The position numbers and the translations under genes were made by a program. Below are positions 39,315 through 48,975 of a stretch of 64,000 nucleotides of DNA, one piece after another. Source of the DNA: Aliarcobacter faecis. Lineage in GTDB: Bacteria; Campylobacterota; Campylobacteria; Campylobacterales; Arcobacteraceae. The notes beneath the pieces are model-generated. The model did no database searches and was not told the DNA's origin. It worked only from the letters and a program-made list of their open reading frames with translations. Within the stretch, counting starts at the first letter, position 1, and each line of letters starts with the position of its first letter. Location of the stretch: contig NZ_CP053837.1 in assembly GCF_013201705.1 (NCBI RefSeq), positions 1,612,001 through 1,676,000 on the forward strand. Direction: 5' to 3'.

Positions 39315-39835
39315 TATGCTACCTTTTTAAGAATAATATTTACTAACTCGTTTTGAGAAAGTTTAATATTTTCAGAACTTAATAGCTCATTAAGAACTTC
39401 ACCAACAACTTGTTTTTTAGCTTTTGAAATCTCAACTTTGTTTGATTCTTCCAAATTTTTGTTTAAGTTTGCAATATCAGCATCTATTGCATTTAAAACT
39501 TTTTGTTTAATAGAATCAACGTCTGCTTTCGCACCATCAACAATCTCAGCAGCTAGTTTTTTAGCCTCTACAAGTTTTTTTTGTGCATTAGCAACTTTAT
39601 CTTGAGAAGCTTTTAAAGTATCTTGAACTTTATCAAGCTCAGCTTGAATTCCTAAAGTTCTACTAGCAAAAAATGCTTTAATTTTATCAGCAAGTAAATA
39701 CCATAAAATTGCAGCAAATATTATAAAGTTAACGGTTCTTTGAACAATATCTGTTTCAACCGCACCTTCACTTGCAAATATTGCAACAGGGGCTAGTACC
39801 AACCCAAGTAATAAAACTCTTTTCATATTCACCAT
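39314..39835 (-). CDS. atpF: ATP synthase b subunit
   Basis: 173 aa: an N-terminal signal-like hydrophobic stretch, a helix IIFAAILWYLLADKIKAFF and a long charged coiled coil forming the peripheral stalk. The second of two b-type genes in tandem. The a and c subunit genes are not here, as is usual in Campylobacterota. Confidence 0.93.
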   Translation of the reverse strand: MVNMKRVLLLGLVLAPVAIFASEGAVETDIVQRTVNFIIFAAILWYLLADKIKAFFASRTLGIQAELDKVQDTLKASQDKVANAQKKLVEAKKLAAEIVDGAKADVDSIKQKVLNAIDADIANLNKNLEESNKVEISKAKKQVVGEVLNELLSSENIKLSQNELVNIILKKVA

Positions 39836-39841
39836 TCCCCT

Positions 39842-40264
39842 TTAAATTGAGCTAAGCTTATTTTTTAAGCTCTCATTAAATTGAGGCATTGATGATAATA
39901 AAGAGTCCCTTAATGCTTGAGTCTCTTCTTGTAAGTTTTTAGCAAATTCAGCAGATTTTGCTTCTAAATTTAATTTAGCACTTGCAAGTTTAACATCAGC
40001 ACTATCTTTTGCTTCTTTATAAGCTTGTTCTCTAATAATAGCTGCCTCTTTTTTAGCTTTTGCAATGATATCATTAGCTTCAGCTAAAAGCCCATCAACA
40101 TCTGAACTATTTGATTTTGCATCTTCCATATCTTTTTTGATAGATGCAGATCTTTCATCCATATGCTTTAATATAGGCTTGAATAGACAACTATTTAGTC
40201 TAGCAACAACTAAAAGAAAGATAATACCTGAGCTAAGCAATAGTACAGGACTTATGTCTAACAT
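39842..40264 (-). CDS. atpF': ATP synthase b' subunit
   Basis: 140 aa: one helix (LLLSSGIIFLLVVARLNSCLFKPIL) then a coiled coil. Heterodimer partner of the 173-aa b subunit. GGAGGA sits 5 nt before the ATG. First gene after the atp promoter. Confidence 0.92.
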   Translation of the reverse strand: MLDISPVLLLSSGIIFLLVVARLNSCLFKPILKHMDERSASIKKDMEDAKSNSSDVDGLLAEANDIIAKAKKEAAIIREQAYKEAKDSADVKLASAKLNLEAKSAEFAKNLQEETQALRDSLLSSMPQFNESLKNKLSSI

Positions 40265-40309
40265 TCATTCCTCCATATTTTTACAGTTTAGTTTAACTAA
40301 AACGCTAAT

Positions 40310-40318
40310 ATTTTAGCA
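40310..40318 (-). promoter_or_regulatory. promoter of ATP synthase genes
   Basis: On the minus strand TGCTAAAAT is an extended -10, about 46 nt before the b' start codon, inside the 116-nt gap after parB. No -35 is evident. It would drive the atp-tol run. Confidence 0.55.
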
Positions 40319-40380
40319 AAATTATCTATAAATTTTTATTAAATAGGAATATTAAACTCTTAATTTTATGTTTTTTTATT

Positions 40381-41235
40381 TTATTGTAGATTAAAGTAGC
40401 TAGATATTTTTTCAATATCCTCTTGAGAATTAAACTCAATTTTAAAATAATTTTTTTCTAATTTTACTTTTAAATTACTCTCTTTTAATTGTCCAACTAA
40501 TCCATTTAGTGAACTAAAATTAAAATTTGTTGTAATTTTCTCTTTCTTTGGTTTTTCTAAATCTTTCTCTTTTATCTCTTTTACCAATTTCTCAGTCTCT
40601 CTAACTGATAATTTTTGTCCAACAATAGAATCACAAACCATTTTTTGTTCATCAACAGTTAAACCTAACATAATTTTTCCATGTCCTGCGCTAATTTTAT
40701 CACTCGCTATTGCTTGTTGAACATAAGCAGATAGTTGTAAGAGTCTTAAAGTATTTGTAATAGAAGTTCTACTTTTAAAAACTTTTTTTGATAACTCTTC
40801 ATGAGTAATATTATGTTCATTTAAAAGTTGTGCATAGCAAAATGCTAATTCAATAATATTTAAATCATCTCTTTGAATATTTTCAATAAGAGCAAGTTCT
40901 CTTAATTTTAACTCATCTTCATCTACAACAATAGCTTTTATCTGCTCTAAATTTGCCAATTTATGAGCTCTTAATCTTCTTTCTCCTGCAATTAGTGTAA
41001 ATGTTCCTTCACTATTTTCAATAACAACTATTGGTTGTAAAAGACCATGTTCTTTTATAGATTCACTTAATTCTTGAAGTTTCTCTTCATCAAATATTTT
41101 TCTAGGTTGATTTGGATTTGGTTTTATTAAAGAGAGATCAATTTTTCTAATTCCTTGATTAACACCAGAAGTTGAATTTTCATAAGCAATTTCAACCTCT
41201 CCTAAAAGTTCACCCAATCCTCTTCCTAGTGCCAT
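40381..41235 (-). CDS. parB: chromosome partitioning protein ParB
   Basis: 284 aa. CTPase/partition box GERRLRAHKLANL, the N-terminal ALGRGLGELLG, and the helix-turn-helix SKKVFKSRTSITNTLRLL. Binds parS near the origin and loads as a clamp. I saw no obvious parS inverted repeat in the window. Confidence 0.95.
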   Translation of the reverse strand: MALGRGLGELLGEVEIAYENSTSGVNQGIRKIDLSLIKPNPNQPRKIFDEEKLQELSESIKEHGLLQPIVVIENSEGTFTLIAGERRLRAHKLANLEQIKAIVVDEDELKLRELALIENIQRDDLNIIELAFCYAQLLNEHNITHEELSKKVFKSRTSITNTLRLLQLSAYVQQAIASDKISAGHGKIMLGLTVDEQKMVCDSIVGQKLSVRETEKLVKEIKEKDLEKPKKEKITTNFNFSSLNGLVGQLKESNLKVKLEKNYFKIEFNSQEDIEKISSYFNLQ

Positions 41236-41256
41236 ATTATTTCCTAATTATTAAAA

Positions 41257-42033
41257 TTATCCAGCAATTGCTCTTGCTAAATTTGTATAAGCTTTTGTTC
41301 CAACTGAATTTGTATCGTAAAGCATAATTGGCTTACCAAAACTAGGACTTTCAGCTAATTTTATATTTCTTGGAATTACCACATAAGATTCATCATCTAT
41401 TTTAAATAATTTATTCTCAAAATGTTGTGCTAAATCTGCAAAGACTTGTTTAGATAAGTTATTTTGAGAACTATACATAGTTGGTAAAAAACCTCTTATT
41501 TGAAGGTTTTGATTAATTGTTTGTTTAACCAATTTTATAGTATTTAATAACTGTGCTAAACCTTCTAGTGCAAAAAACTCGCACTGAATTGGTATTAAAA
41601 CAGAAGTTGAAGCACTTAAAGTATTTATTGTAATTGGTCCTAATGCAGGAGGTGAATCGATAATCACATAATCATAATCAGCTTTTACTGTATCAATTTT
41701 CCTTTTTAATACAAGTTCTCTCTCTTTTGTATTTTTATAGAACTCTTTTTCTATCCCTACAAGTCCAATATTCGAAGGTGCAACTTTTAAGTTTTCAATT
41801 TCAGAATCTAAAATAATTTCACTAAGTTCTTTAGTTCCTAACATCACATGGTAAATATTGTACTCATATGTATCTCTATGAAAACCTAAAGAAGTTGTTG
41901 CATTTGCTTGTGGATCTGCATCTATTAAAAGGACTTTTTTACCTTCAAGTGCAAGTGCTGCACTAAGATTTACGGCTGTTGTAGTTTTACCTACTCCACC
42001 TTTTTGATTTGCGATTGAAATAATTTCTGTCAT
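41257..42033 (-). CDS. parA: chromosome partitioning ATPase ParA/Soj
   Basis: 258-aa deviant Walker A ATPase (NQKGGVGKTTTAVNL) with switch II YVIIDSPPALG. Partner of ParB 21 nt downstream. Its start overlaps the birA stop by 4 nt. Confidence 0.96.
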   Translation of the reverse strand: MTEIISIANQKGGVGKTTTAVNLSAALALEGKKVLLIDADPQANATTSLGFHRDTYEYNIYHVMLGTKELSEIILDSEIENLKVAPSNIGLVGIEKEFYKNTKERELVLKRKIDTVKADYDYVIIDSPPALGPITINTLSASTSVLIPIQCEFFALEGLAQLLNTIKLVKQTINQNLQIRGFLPTMYSSQNNLSKQVFADLAQHFENKLFKIDDESYVVIPRNIKLAESPSFGKPIMLYDTNSVGTKAYTNLARAIAG

Positions 42034-42665
42034 CTTAAACTAAATACCTTTTTATTTTCTATATGTATTGAACCGTCATCATTTAATGTTGCATATTCTA
42101 ATGATATTTTTTGATTATTCACAGTTGTCTTGTATTTTTTACTATTTTGAAATTCTATCTTAAATAGACTAAAAATTTGCTTCCATGAAATAATTTTTTC
42201 TATCTCTTTAAAATATTCAAAAAGTATTAAATCTTGGTCTATTCTTATATCTAAAACACCGTATTCATCGGATACTTCTTGTAAATTAATACCTATTCCA
42301 CAATAAAGTAAGTCTTTACTTAAAGTAGTGATAGTACCACCTATCTTAGACTCTTTTATATAAAAATCATTTGGCCATTTTACCCAAACATTTGAACCAT
42401 TCTTTTGTAAAATCAACTTTAAAATATATGTAAAATATATACTAGCACTTTGAATTGGTAAATCTTTAGGAAGTAAATTTTTCTCTAAAACAAAAGAGAA
42501 AAAAAGATTTCCTTTTTTTCCTATCCAAGAATTTCCACGACTCCCTATTCCAGCAGTTTGAAAATCTGTGACAATACATAAAGGATTTTTATATCCCAAC
42601 TCTAAAATATAGTTTTTTAAGTAAGTTTGAGTTGAATCAACTTCATTTAATCTTATAATTTTCAT
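42030..42665 (-). CDS. birA: biotin-[acetyl-CoA-carboxylase] ligase
   Basis: 211 aa, catalytic domain only: FQTAGIGSRGNSW biotin loop, LFFSFVLEK, VWVKWPNDFYIKESKIGG. No N-terminal DNA-binding domain, so it is a ligase without repressor function. First gene of the par run. Confidence 0.92.
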   Translation of the reverse strand: MKIIRLNEVDSTQTYLKNYILELGYKNPLCIVTDFQTAGIGSRGNSWIGKKGNLFFSFVLEKNLLPKDLPIQSASIYFTYILKLILQKNGSNVWVKWPNDFYIKESKIGGTITTLSKDLLYCGIGINLQEVSDEYGVLDIRIDQDLILFEYFKEIEKIISWKQIFSLFKIEFQNSKKYKTTVNNQKISLEYATLNDDGSIHIENKKVFSLR

Positions 42666-42738
42666 TTGTAGATTATATATAATTAAAGTAGAAGATAATA
42701 TTAATTATAATCAAAGCTTTATTTATTAAGGAAAAAGA

Positions 42739-43632
42739 ATGCTTGACCCAGTTTTACCAATAGCAATTTATCTGATTTTTGGATATCTATTCAAAATTAT
42801 ATTTCAAGATAATTCAAAACAGTTAGTTGATTTTATAATCTATTTTTCACTTCCAGCTATTGTATTTTCAAAAATTTATCCATTAACTTTAGATTCAAGA
42901 GTTATTGGATTAATTTTTATGTTTATAGGAATTATCTTATTTAACCTATTTTTATCATATTTAATTGGTAAAATTTTACGATTAAATAGACTTTATTTAG
43001 CAACTTTTATGATTATGGCAACTTTTGGAAATACTTCATTTATAGGTTTTTCATATATTGATGCTTTTTATGGTCAAGACTTTATAGTTTATGGATTAAT
43101 TTATGATATTTTTGGCTCATTTTTACTTTTAGTTTCTATTGGTATGTTAATTATAACTTGGGGTAGTGGAAAGAAAAATAGTGTTAGTAATATTTCAAAA
43201 TCTATCTTTTTATTTCCACCTATGATTATGTTTTTTCTTACAATATTATTGAAAAATTTTGAAATACCAAAATTTCTAATCTATACAAGCCAAAATCTAG
43301 GTTCAACTCTTGTACCTATTGCTATGATTGCTATTGGAATGAAATTGGAATTAAAACATATATTTGCAAGACTACACATAGTTTCAATAGCAGTTATTTT
43401 AAAAATGGTTGTTGTACCAATTATCGTACTTTTTACTTTCAAATATTTTTATGGAATAGATCAAACTTGGGTAAAAGTAACAATTATTGAAGTTGCAATG
43501 CCACCTATGACTATGGCTGCTGTAATAGCAATAAAAGGTGGATTAGATGAAAAAATTGCTATAAACTCTTTAGTTTTAGGAGTAATTGCAAGCTTATTTA
43601 CAATTACTCTATTTGTTCAATATTTAGCTTAA
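42739..43632 (+). CDS. AEC-family (auxin efflux carrier type) transporter
   Basis: 297 aa with ten hydrophobic helices. Family features are the N-terminal PVLPIAIYLIFGYL, FGNTSFIGF in helix 4, and the C-terminal EVAMPPMTMAAVIA. Bacterial members export or import dicarboxylates or similar anions; the substrate is unknown. Confidence 0.88.
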   Translation: MLDPVLPIAIYLIFGYLFKIIFQDNSKQLVDFIIYFSLPAIVFSKIYPLTLDSRVIGLIFMFIGIILFNLFLSYLIGKILRLNRLYLATFMIMATFGNTSFIGFSYIDAFYGQDFIVYGLIYDIFGSFLLLVSIGMLIITWGSGKKNSVSNISKSIFLFPPMIMFFLTILLKNFEIPKFLIYTSQNLGSTLVPIAMIAIGMKLELKHIFARLHIVSIAVILKMVVVPIIVLFTFKYFYGIDQTWVKVTIIEVAMPPMTMAAVIAIKGGLDEKIAINSLVLGVIASLFTITLFVQYLA

Positions 43633-43651
43633 GAATAAATCTTAAGCTAAA
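43623..43651. terminator. bidirectional terminator over two stop codons
   Basis: An 11-bp perfect stem (TTTAGCTTAAG with CTTAAGCTAAA) around a 7-nt loop contains the stop codons of both the AEC transporter gene (+) and fmt (-). Confidence 0.7.
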
Positions 43652-44562
43652 ATATCTCCAACTTCTAATCTTTGACCTCTTATATATTCAACTGAGTTTA
43701 TCTCTTTTTTTGAAGGAGCTTGTAAAGTTTTTATTTTTAAACTCCCTTTTTCACACCCAATAACTATAAAATCTCTATCTATTTGTAAAATCTCTCCAGC
43801 TATATTAGTTGAATATTCTTCTAAAAGTTCAATATCTTTTAGTTTTAGCTCTGAATTTAGAAAAATAGTAGGCCAAAATGAGTATGCTTTATATTTTAAA
43901 AATAGTTTCTTTGCATTTGAAAAATCAACTAAACCATCTTCTTTCTTTATCTTTTTACAAAAACTAGCACTTGAGTTATCTTGTTTTATAGGTTTTATCT
44001 TTTCAAAATTATCTAAAGTTGTAATCGTAAGTTTTGCGGCAAGAAGTGATAATTTTTCAAAAGCTTCACTAACTAACATATTTTCCTCATTTTTTAAATA
44101 TGAAAATCCTAATATATCTCCACAATCAAGCCCCTCTTCCATAAACATTGAAGTTACGCCTAAATACTCATCATTATTTAAAAGCCCTTCTTGAATAGGA
44201 CTTGCTCCCCTATAATTTGGTAAAATTGAAGCATGAAGATTTATACAAGGAGCTATATTTAAAATCTCCTTTGGCAAAATTTGTCCATAAGCAGCAACAA
44301 CTATAAAATCTGGTTCTAGCTCTTTTATAGTAATATATGCTACTAAATTATCCTTTAGTTTTTTTGGCTGTAAAATTGGAATATCAAGACTGTTTTCAAG
44401 GCAATATTGTTTTATATGTGGTGGAGTTAAAGTCTGTTTTCTTCCAACAGGTTTATCCTCTTGAGTAAAAATTCCTACAACCTCATAAGCACTATTTAAT
44501 AACTCTTTTAAAATCTCTGTAGCATAAGATGGTGTTCCCATAAATAAAACTCGTTTTTTCAC
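43642..44562 (-). CDS. fmt: methionyl-tRNA formyltransferase
   Basis: 306 aa. MGTPSYATEIL, the folate-binding core INLHASILPNYRGASPIQ and LDCGDIL are visible; C-terminal OB domain present. Formylates initiator Met-tRNA. 11 nt after proB. Confidence 0.97.
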   Translation of the reverse strand: MKKRVLFMGTPSYATEILKELLNSAYEVVGIFTQEDKPVGRKQTLTPPHIKQYCLENSLDIPILQPKKLKDNLVAYITIKELEPDFIVVAAYGQILPKEILNIAPCINLHASILPNYRGASPIQEGLLNNDEYLGVTSMFMEEGLDCGDILGFSYLKNEENMLVSEAFEKLSLLAAKLTITTLDNFEKIKPIKQDNSSASFCKKIKKEDGLVDFSNAKKLFLKYKAYSFWPTIFLNSELKLKDIELLEEYSTNIAGEILQIDRDFIVIGCEKGSLKIKTLQAPSKKEINSVEYIRGQRLEVGDILA

Positions 44563-44573
44563 AACTATTTCCT

Positions 44574-45335
44574 CTATTTTTTAAAAATTGTTCCACTTTT
44601 ATGACTATTTTCAACTAAAAAATCATAAGCATTTGTTAAATCAAAACCACTCGTTAAGTACATAGGAATATTTTTTTGCATTAAAAAATCTGCTGCTTTT
44701 AGCTTTGTTACAATTCCTCCTGTTGCAAATTTTGAGTTTGCACTAGGTTTTTTATCAAGTTCATCCTCTTTAATTTCATTTACAACTTTTTGAAGTTTTG
44801 CCTCTGCAAACTCCCTTGGATTTTTGTCATAATATCCATCAATATCAGTTAAAATAACCAGCATATCAGCTTTAAAATAGTGTGTTATAAAAGCTGCTAA
44901 TTGGTCATTATCTCCTATTAATTCCTCAGTTGCAATTACATCATTTTCATTTATTATAGGTAAAACCTTATTTTGAAGTAATATTTCCATAACATTTTTT
45001 GCATTTTTAGATCTTTTTCTTGAATCAAAATCATCCGCAATAAATAGCATTTGAGCAACTGTTATATCAAACTCCTCAAACATCTCTTGATAAGTTTTCA
45101 TAAGTTTTGGTTGTCCAATAGCTGCTAAAGTTTGTTTATTTGCTAAAATTGATTTATCAAGTTTTAAAGATGTATATCCAGCTCCAACAGCACCTGAACT
45201 TACCAAAATAACATCTAAATTTTTCTCATTTTTTAATGTAGATATTAGTTTTACTAAATTTCTCATTCTCTCAAATGCTAACTCTTCACCTTGTGTTAAA
45301 ACAGCAGTTCCTACTTTTATTACTATTCGTTTCAT
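44574..45335 (-). CDS. proB: glutamate 5-kinase
   Basis: 253-aa amino acid kinase: IVIKVGTAVLT, VSSGAVGAGY, INENDVIATEE, GDNDQLAA, TGGIVTKLKAA. First step of proline synthesis. It lacks the C-terminal PUA domain of the E. coli enzyme (about 370 aa), as known for many bacteria. It begins on the base next to the obgE stop. Confidence 0.95.
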   Translation of the reverse strand: MKRIVIKVGTAVLTQGEELAFERMRNLVKLISTLKNEKNLDVILVSSGAVGAGYTSLKLDKSILANKQTLAAIGQPKLMKTYQEMFEEFDITVAQMLFIADDFDSRKRSKNAKNVMEILLQNKVLPIINENDVIATEELIGDNDQLAAFITHYFKADMLVILTDIDGYYDKNPREFAEAKLQKVVNEIKEDELDKKPSANSKFATGGIVTKLKAADFLMQKNIPMYLTSGFDLTNAYDFLVENSHKSGTIFKK

Positions 45336-46421
45336 CTACTTTCCTAGCATTGTATAAAGCGCATATTTTAATGGAGAAATATTTGTTTTATCTAGCGAAG
45401 ATATTGGTAAAACAAAATATGGTTTACTATTATCTAATTTTCCAAAAATTAAATCTTGCACAAAATATGGTAAATTTGTATTAAATTTATACTCATTTGA
45501 TTTTGAAATTTCAAGGTTTAAAGCTTTTAAAAACTCTTCTATATCTGTTTGTAAATTTTCTCCATAATATGCATCAATTTTACTTAAAACTATTGCGTAA
45601 TCTCTTTTTGATAATTCAAGTGAGAATTTAAGAAGCTCCTCTTTTAAAACATTATATTGGTCAATCATAGTTCTATAATTTGCAACATCAATTACAAATA
45701 AAAGTGTTTTTGTTCTTTCAATATGTTTTAAAAACTCTAATCCTAAACCTCTTCCATCACTTGCACCATCAATTATACCAGGGATATCAGCCATTACAAA
45801 AGAGTTATATTCTCCTACATTTACAACCCCTAATTTTGGAGTTAAAGTTGTAAATTCATAATTTGCTATTTCTGGACTTGCATTTGAAGTTACCGAGATT
45901 AAAGTAGATTTTCCAACATTTGGATACCCTACAAGACCAACATCGGCAATAAGTTTAAGTTCTAATCTTATATTTTTTGTAATACCTGGAAGTCCTGGTT
46001 GAAAATATGTAGGTCTTTGATTTCTTGAATTTTTAAAATGAACATTTCCAAGTCCACCTTTTCCACCTTCAAGAAACAAAAACTTTTCACCATCTTCTAA
46101 AAGGTCATATAAAACTTCATTTGTCTCATCATCAATGATTTGTGTTCCAGGTGGTACGATTAAAACAAGATGTTCACCACTTTTTCCTGTTTTTTGTCTT
46201 CCCATTCCTGGTTGTCCTTTATCAGCTTTAAAAACTCTTTTCCCTTTATAAAAAGATAGAGTATCTGTATTACTATCTACAACAAAATAAACATCTCCTC
46301 CTTTTCCTCCATCTCCACCATCAGGACCACCTTGAACAACAAACTTCTCTCTTCTAAAAGATGCACAACCTTGTCCACCTTTTCCACTACTTACACTAAA
46401 TCTTGCACTATCAATAAACAT
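45336..46421 (-). CDS. obgE: GTPase ObgE/CgtA
   Basis: 361 aa. Glycine-rich Obg fold ([16 protein letters not shown]) then G domain: G1 GYPNVGKS, G3 DIPG, G4-like LSKID. A ribosome-assembly and stress GTPase, located beside the L27 and L21 genes as in most bacteria. Confidence 0.97.
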   Translation of the reverse strand: MFIDSARFSVSSGKGGQGCASFRREKFVVQGGPDGGDGGKGGDVYFVVDSNTDTLSFYKGKRVFKADKGQPGMGRQKTGKSGEHLVLIVPPGTQIIDDETNEVLYDLLEDGEKFLFLEGGKGGLGNVHFKNSRNQRPTYFQPGLPGITKNIRLELKLIADVGLVGYPNVGKSTLISVTSNASPEIANYEFTTLTPKLGVVNVGEYNSFVMADIPGIIDGASDGRGLGLEFLKHIERTKTLLFVIDVANYRTMIDQYNVLKEELLKFSLELSKRDYAIVLSKIDAYYGENLQTDIEEFLKALNLEISKSNEYKFNTNLPYFVQDLIFGKLDNSKPYFVLPISSLDKTNISPLKYALYTMLGK

Positions 46422-46492
46422 AATTTTTCCTATAAAATAGATATTTAAAAATCAAAAACTATTTAACTTTAAAATATATACACTTAAAATAA

Positions 46493-46525
46493 AAAAAGGG
46501 TGATGCAAAAAGCATACACCCTTTT
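46493..46525 (-). terminator. terminator after rpmA
   Basis: On the minus strand AAAAGGGTG-T-ATGC, loop TTTTT, GCAT-CACCCTTTT, then a run of T. Classical rho-independent terminator between rpmA and obgE. Confidence 0.9.
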
Positions 46526-46549
46526 AAATAAAGAAATTAAATCTCTAAT

Positions 46550-46807
46550 TTACGAAGCTGCGTAAACAGAAACTTTTTTTCTATTTTTATCTTTAATTTC
46601 AAATTTAACAACACCATCAATTAAAGAGTAGATTGTATGATCTTTTCCCATACCAACATTATTTCCTAAGTGAACTCTTGTTCCTCTTTGTCTAATAATG
46701 ATATTTCCAGCAGTTACAACTTCACCACCATATTTTTTAACACCAAGTCTTCTACCAGCTGAATCTCTATTATTCTGAGTACTACCCTGACCTTTTTTGT
46801 GAGCCAT
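46550..46807 (-). CDS. rpmA: 50S ribosomal protein L27
   Basis: 85 aa with the family core [23 protein letters not shown] and [22 protein letters not shown]. Starts MAHKKG, without the N-terminal extension cleaved in Firmicutes. 29 nt after rplU. Confidence 0.98.
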   Translation of the reverse strand: MAHKKGQGSTQNNRDSAGRRLGVKKYGGEVVTAGNIIIRQRGTRVHLGNNVGMGKDHTIYSLIDGVVKFEIKDKNRKKVSVYAAS

Positions 46808-46836
46808 TTTGTTTCTCCTTAAATTTTAATTAATGC

Positions 46837-47154
46837 TTAAGCAGCAATTTTTGTAATTCTAACTTTTGTGAAGCTTTTTCTAAAACCTCTTTTTAATTTA
46901 GAATCTTTTCTTCTTCTTTTTTTGTAAATTACAACTTTTTTTGCTCTATTTACACCTGTTCCATCTAAAACAACAACTGCTTCAACTTTTGCATTTGCTA
47001 CAGCAGTTCCTGTTTTTAATTCACCATTATTAACTGCAAGTACATCAGTAATTTCTAAAGTCTCTTTAGCAGCCTTACCAGTGTAATCAATATCTATAAT
47101 ATCACCTTCTGATACTTTATATTGTTTCCCACCACATTTGATAATTGCGTACAT
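46837..47154 (-). CDS. rplU: 50S ribosomal protein L21
   Basis: 105 aa from ATG 47154 ([14 protein letters not shown]), the conserved L21 start, preceded by AGAGGAT. The frame stays open 28 codons further, but that extension is not L21-like. C-terminal [19 protein letters not shown] and TKVRITKI are typical. Confidence 0.97.
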   Translation of the reverse strand: MYAIIKCGGKQYKVSEGDIIDIDYTGKAAKETLEITDVLAVNNGELKTGTAVANAKVEAVVVLDGTGVNRAKKVVIYKKRRRKDSKLKRGFRKSFTKVRITKIAA

Positions 47155-47261
47155 CTTTTCATCCTCTTCTTGTTTATAAGCATAACTAGGGTTAGTTTTT
47201 ATACTAATTTGCATTTTTCGAACGGGAATAATATCCAAGACTTTATTAAACTTTCTTTAAG

Positions 47262-48896
47262 TCAAAGATTAAAGCTTACAAGTTTCCCATCTTTTAACTG
47301 TTTAAGGTTATCTTTTATTATTTTTATTTTCATAATTTTTTGATTAAAATCTAAATCTTTATTATATGTCAATGAAATTAACTTATTTGAATAAAACTTA
47401 TGTAAAAGGATAAGTAACTCTTTATTTAATCTCTCATCATCATAATTTTCTAATTTATCATTTAAAGATATTTGATTTAATTTTGTATTATTTATATCTG
47501 TTAAAAGTAGATTAAACTCATCTTTATGGTATTCAAACATCGAAGCATCAACTATATCTAAAACTCTATCCAATCTTTTTGGATTTTCCAAAATAGCTTT
47601 TATAATACAAAGTTCTGCAATATCTATTTTTATACTGTTTTTATCATTTACTCTTTGTTTTGTATGAACTGTTTTTATCAGATTTTCTCTAATATTTAGT
47701 TTTTGTGCAATATATCTTTTATACTCATCTTGATTTAGTAAAGATAAACTTTGTAAATACTCATTTGCTTCATTCAAAGCTTTTTGTTTTTGTATTGGTT
47801 CATTTATATTATATTTTTCAACTATATAATCTATTGTAAAAGGTATAAAAGGAATTGGTTCTAAAAACATATTATTTAGTTCTTCAACTCTTTGCTCTTT
47901 TACCATATCAGCAGGATCGAGCCCATCTTTAAAAATAACAACTCCTCCATCAAACTCACTTTGACTTAGCATAACAGAAGCTTTAAAAGCAGCATTAAGT
48001 CCTGCTTTATCTCCATCATAAGCTAAAATTACCTTTGGCTCTCCTCTTCTTAGAAGAGGTAAATGCTCTTTTGTTAAAGCTGTTCCCAATGTTGCAACTG
48101 CATTATTAAATCGTGCTTGATGAAGCATAATTACATCTAAATATCCCTCACAAACTATAATTTGTTTTGTTTTATAAATTTTCTCTTTTGCTAAGTGATA
48201 ACCATATAAAAGCTTTGATTTATTAAATATTGGAGTTTGTGGAGAGTTTACATATTTTGCATTATGATTTGTAGTTGTTCTTCCACCAAAACCAACTAAC
48301 TTTCCTGTAATTGAGTAAATAGGGAAAATTATTCTATCTATAAATCTTGAATATAACCCATTTTCTCCATTATCTATAATTCCAAATTCTATTGCATCAT
48401 TTATATTATAGTGATTTGATTTTATAAAATTAATCGTATCATTTGAACTACTAGCATATCCTATCTCAAATTTTTCTGCTGAAAAATCTGAAATTCCCCT
48501 ATTTTTGATATACTCTTTCATAGAGTTATTAATAACAAAACTATTTTGAAAAAATCTTTTTACATCATCTAAAACTTTAGTATCTCTTTTTTTTTCGCTA
48601 GAAGCTTCATAATCTAAAGTAAAATTATACATACTTGCTAATTTTTCAATAGTTTCAGGATAAGAAAGCTTTTCATACTCCATCAAAAACTTAATACTAT
48701 CTCCACCAACTCCACAACCAAAACAGTGATAGATTTGTTTACTTGGACTTACTACAAAAGATGGTGTATCCTCTCCATGAAAAGGACAACAAGCTTTAAA
48801 ATTTGCTCCAGATTTTTTTAAATCTAAGAATTGTGAAATTACATCTACAACATCTAAATAGTTTTTTAAATTTTCAATTGACTCTTTTTTTATCAT
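47262..48896 (-). CDS. dnaG: DNA primase
   Basis: 544 aa. CHC2 zinc finger (CCPFHGEDTPSF...CFGCG), RNA polymerase domain with TOPRIM motifs EGYLDVIMLH and YDGDKAG, and a C-terminal DnaB-binding helical region. Slightly shorter than E. coli, normal for the phylum. Confidence 0.97.
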   Translation of the reverse strand: MIKKESIENLKNYLDVVDVISQFLDLKKSGANFKACCPFHGEDTPSFVVSPSKQIYHCFGCGVGGDSIKFLMEYEKLSYPETIEKLASMYNFTLDYEASSEKKRDTKVLDDVKRFFQNSFVINNSMKEYIKNRGISDFSAEKFEIGYASSSNDTINFIKSNHYNINDAIEFGIIDNGENGLYSRFIDRIIFPIYSITGKLVGFGGRTTTNHNAKYVNSPQTPIFNKSKLLYGYHLAKEKIYKTKQIIVCEGYLDVIMLHQARFNNAVATLGTALTKEHLPLLRRGEPKVILAYDGDKAGLNAAFKASVMLSQSEFDGGVVIFKDGLDPADMVKEQRVEELNNMFLEPIPFIPFTIDYIVEKYNINEPIQKQKALNEANEYLQSLSLLNQDEYKRYIAQKLNIRENLIKTVHTKQRVNDKNSIKIDIAELCIIKAILENPKRLDRVLDIVDASMFEYHKDEFNLLLTDINNTKLNQISLNDKLENYDDERLNKELLILLHKFYSNKLISLTYNKDLDFNQKIMKIKIIKDNLKQLKDGKLVSFNL

Positions 48897-48975
48897 AGTT
48901 TGATTATACTATTTTATTATTTTATATGAACTTTTATGTTAGGATAATATTTTATTAAATCAAAAAGGCTTGTCT

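Noticed and set aside
40265-42733. parS site or replication origin near parA-parB
   Set aside because: I looked for the usual TGTTTCAC/GTGAAACA inverted repeat and DnaA-box clusters and saw none; dnaA is not in the window.
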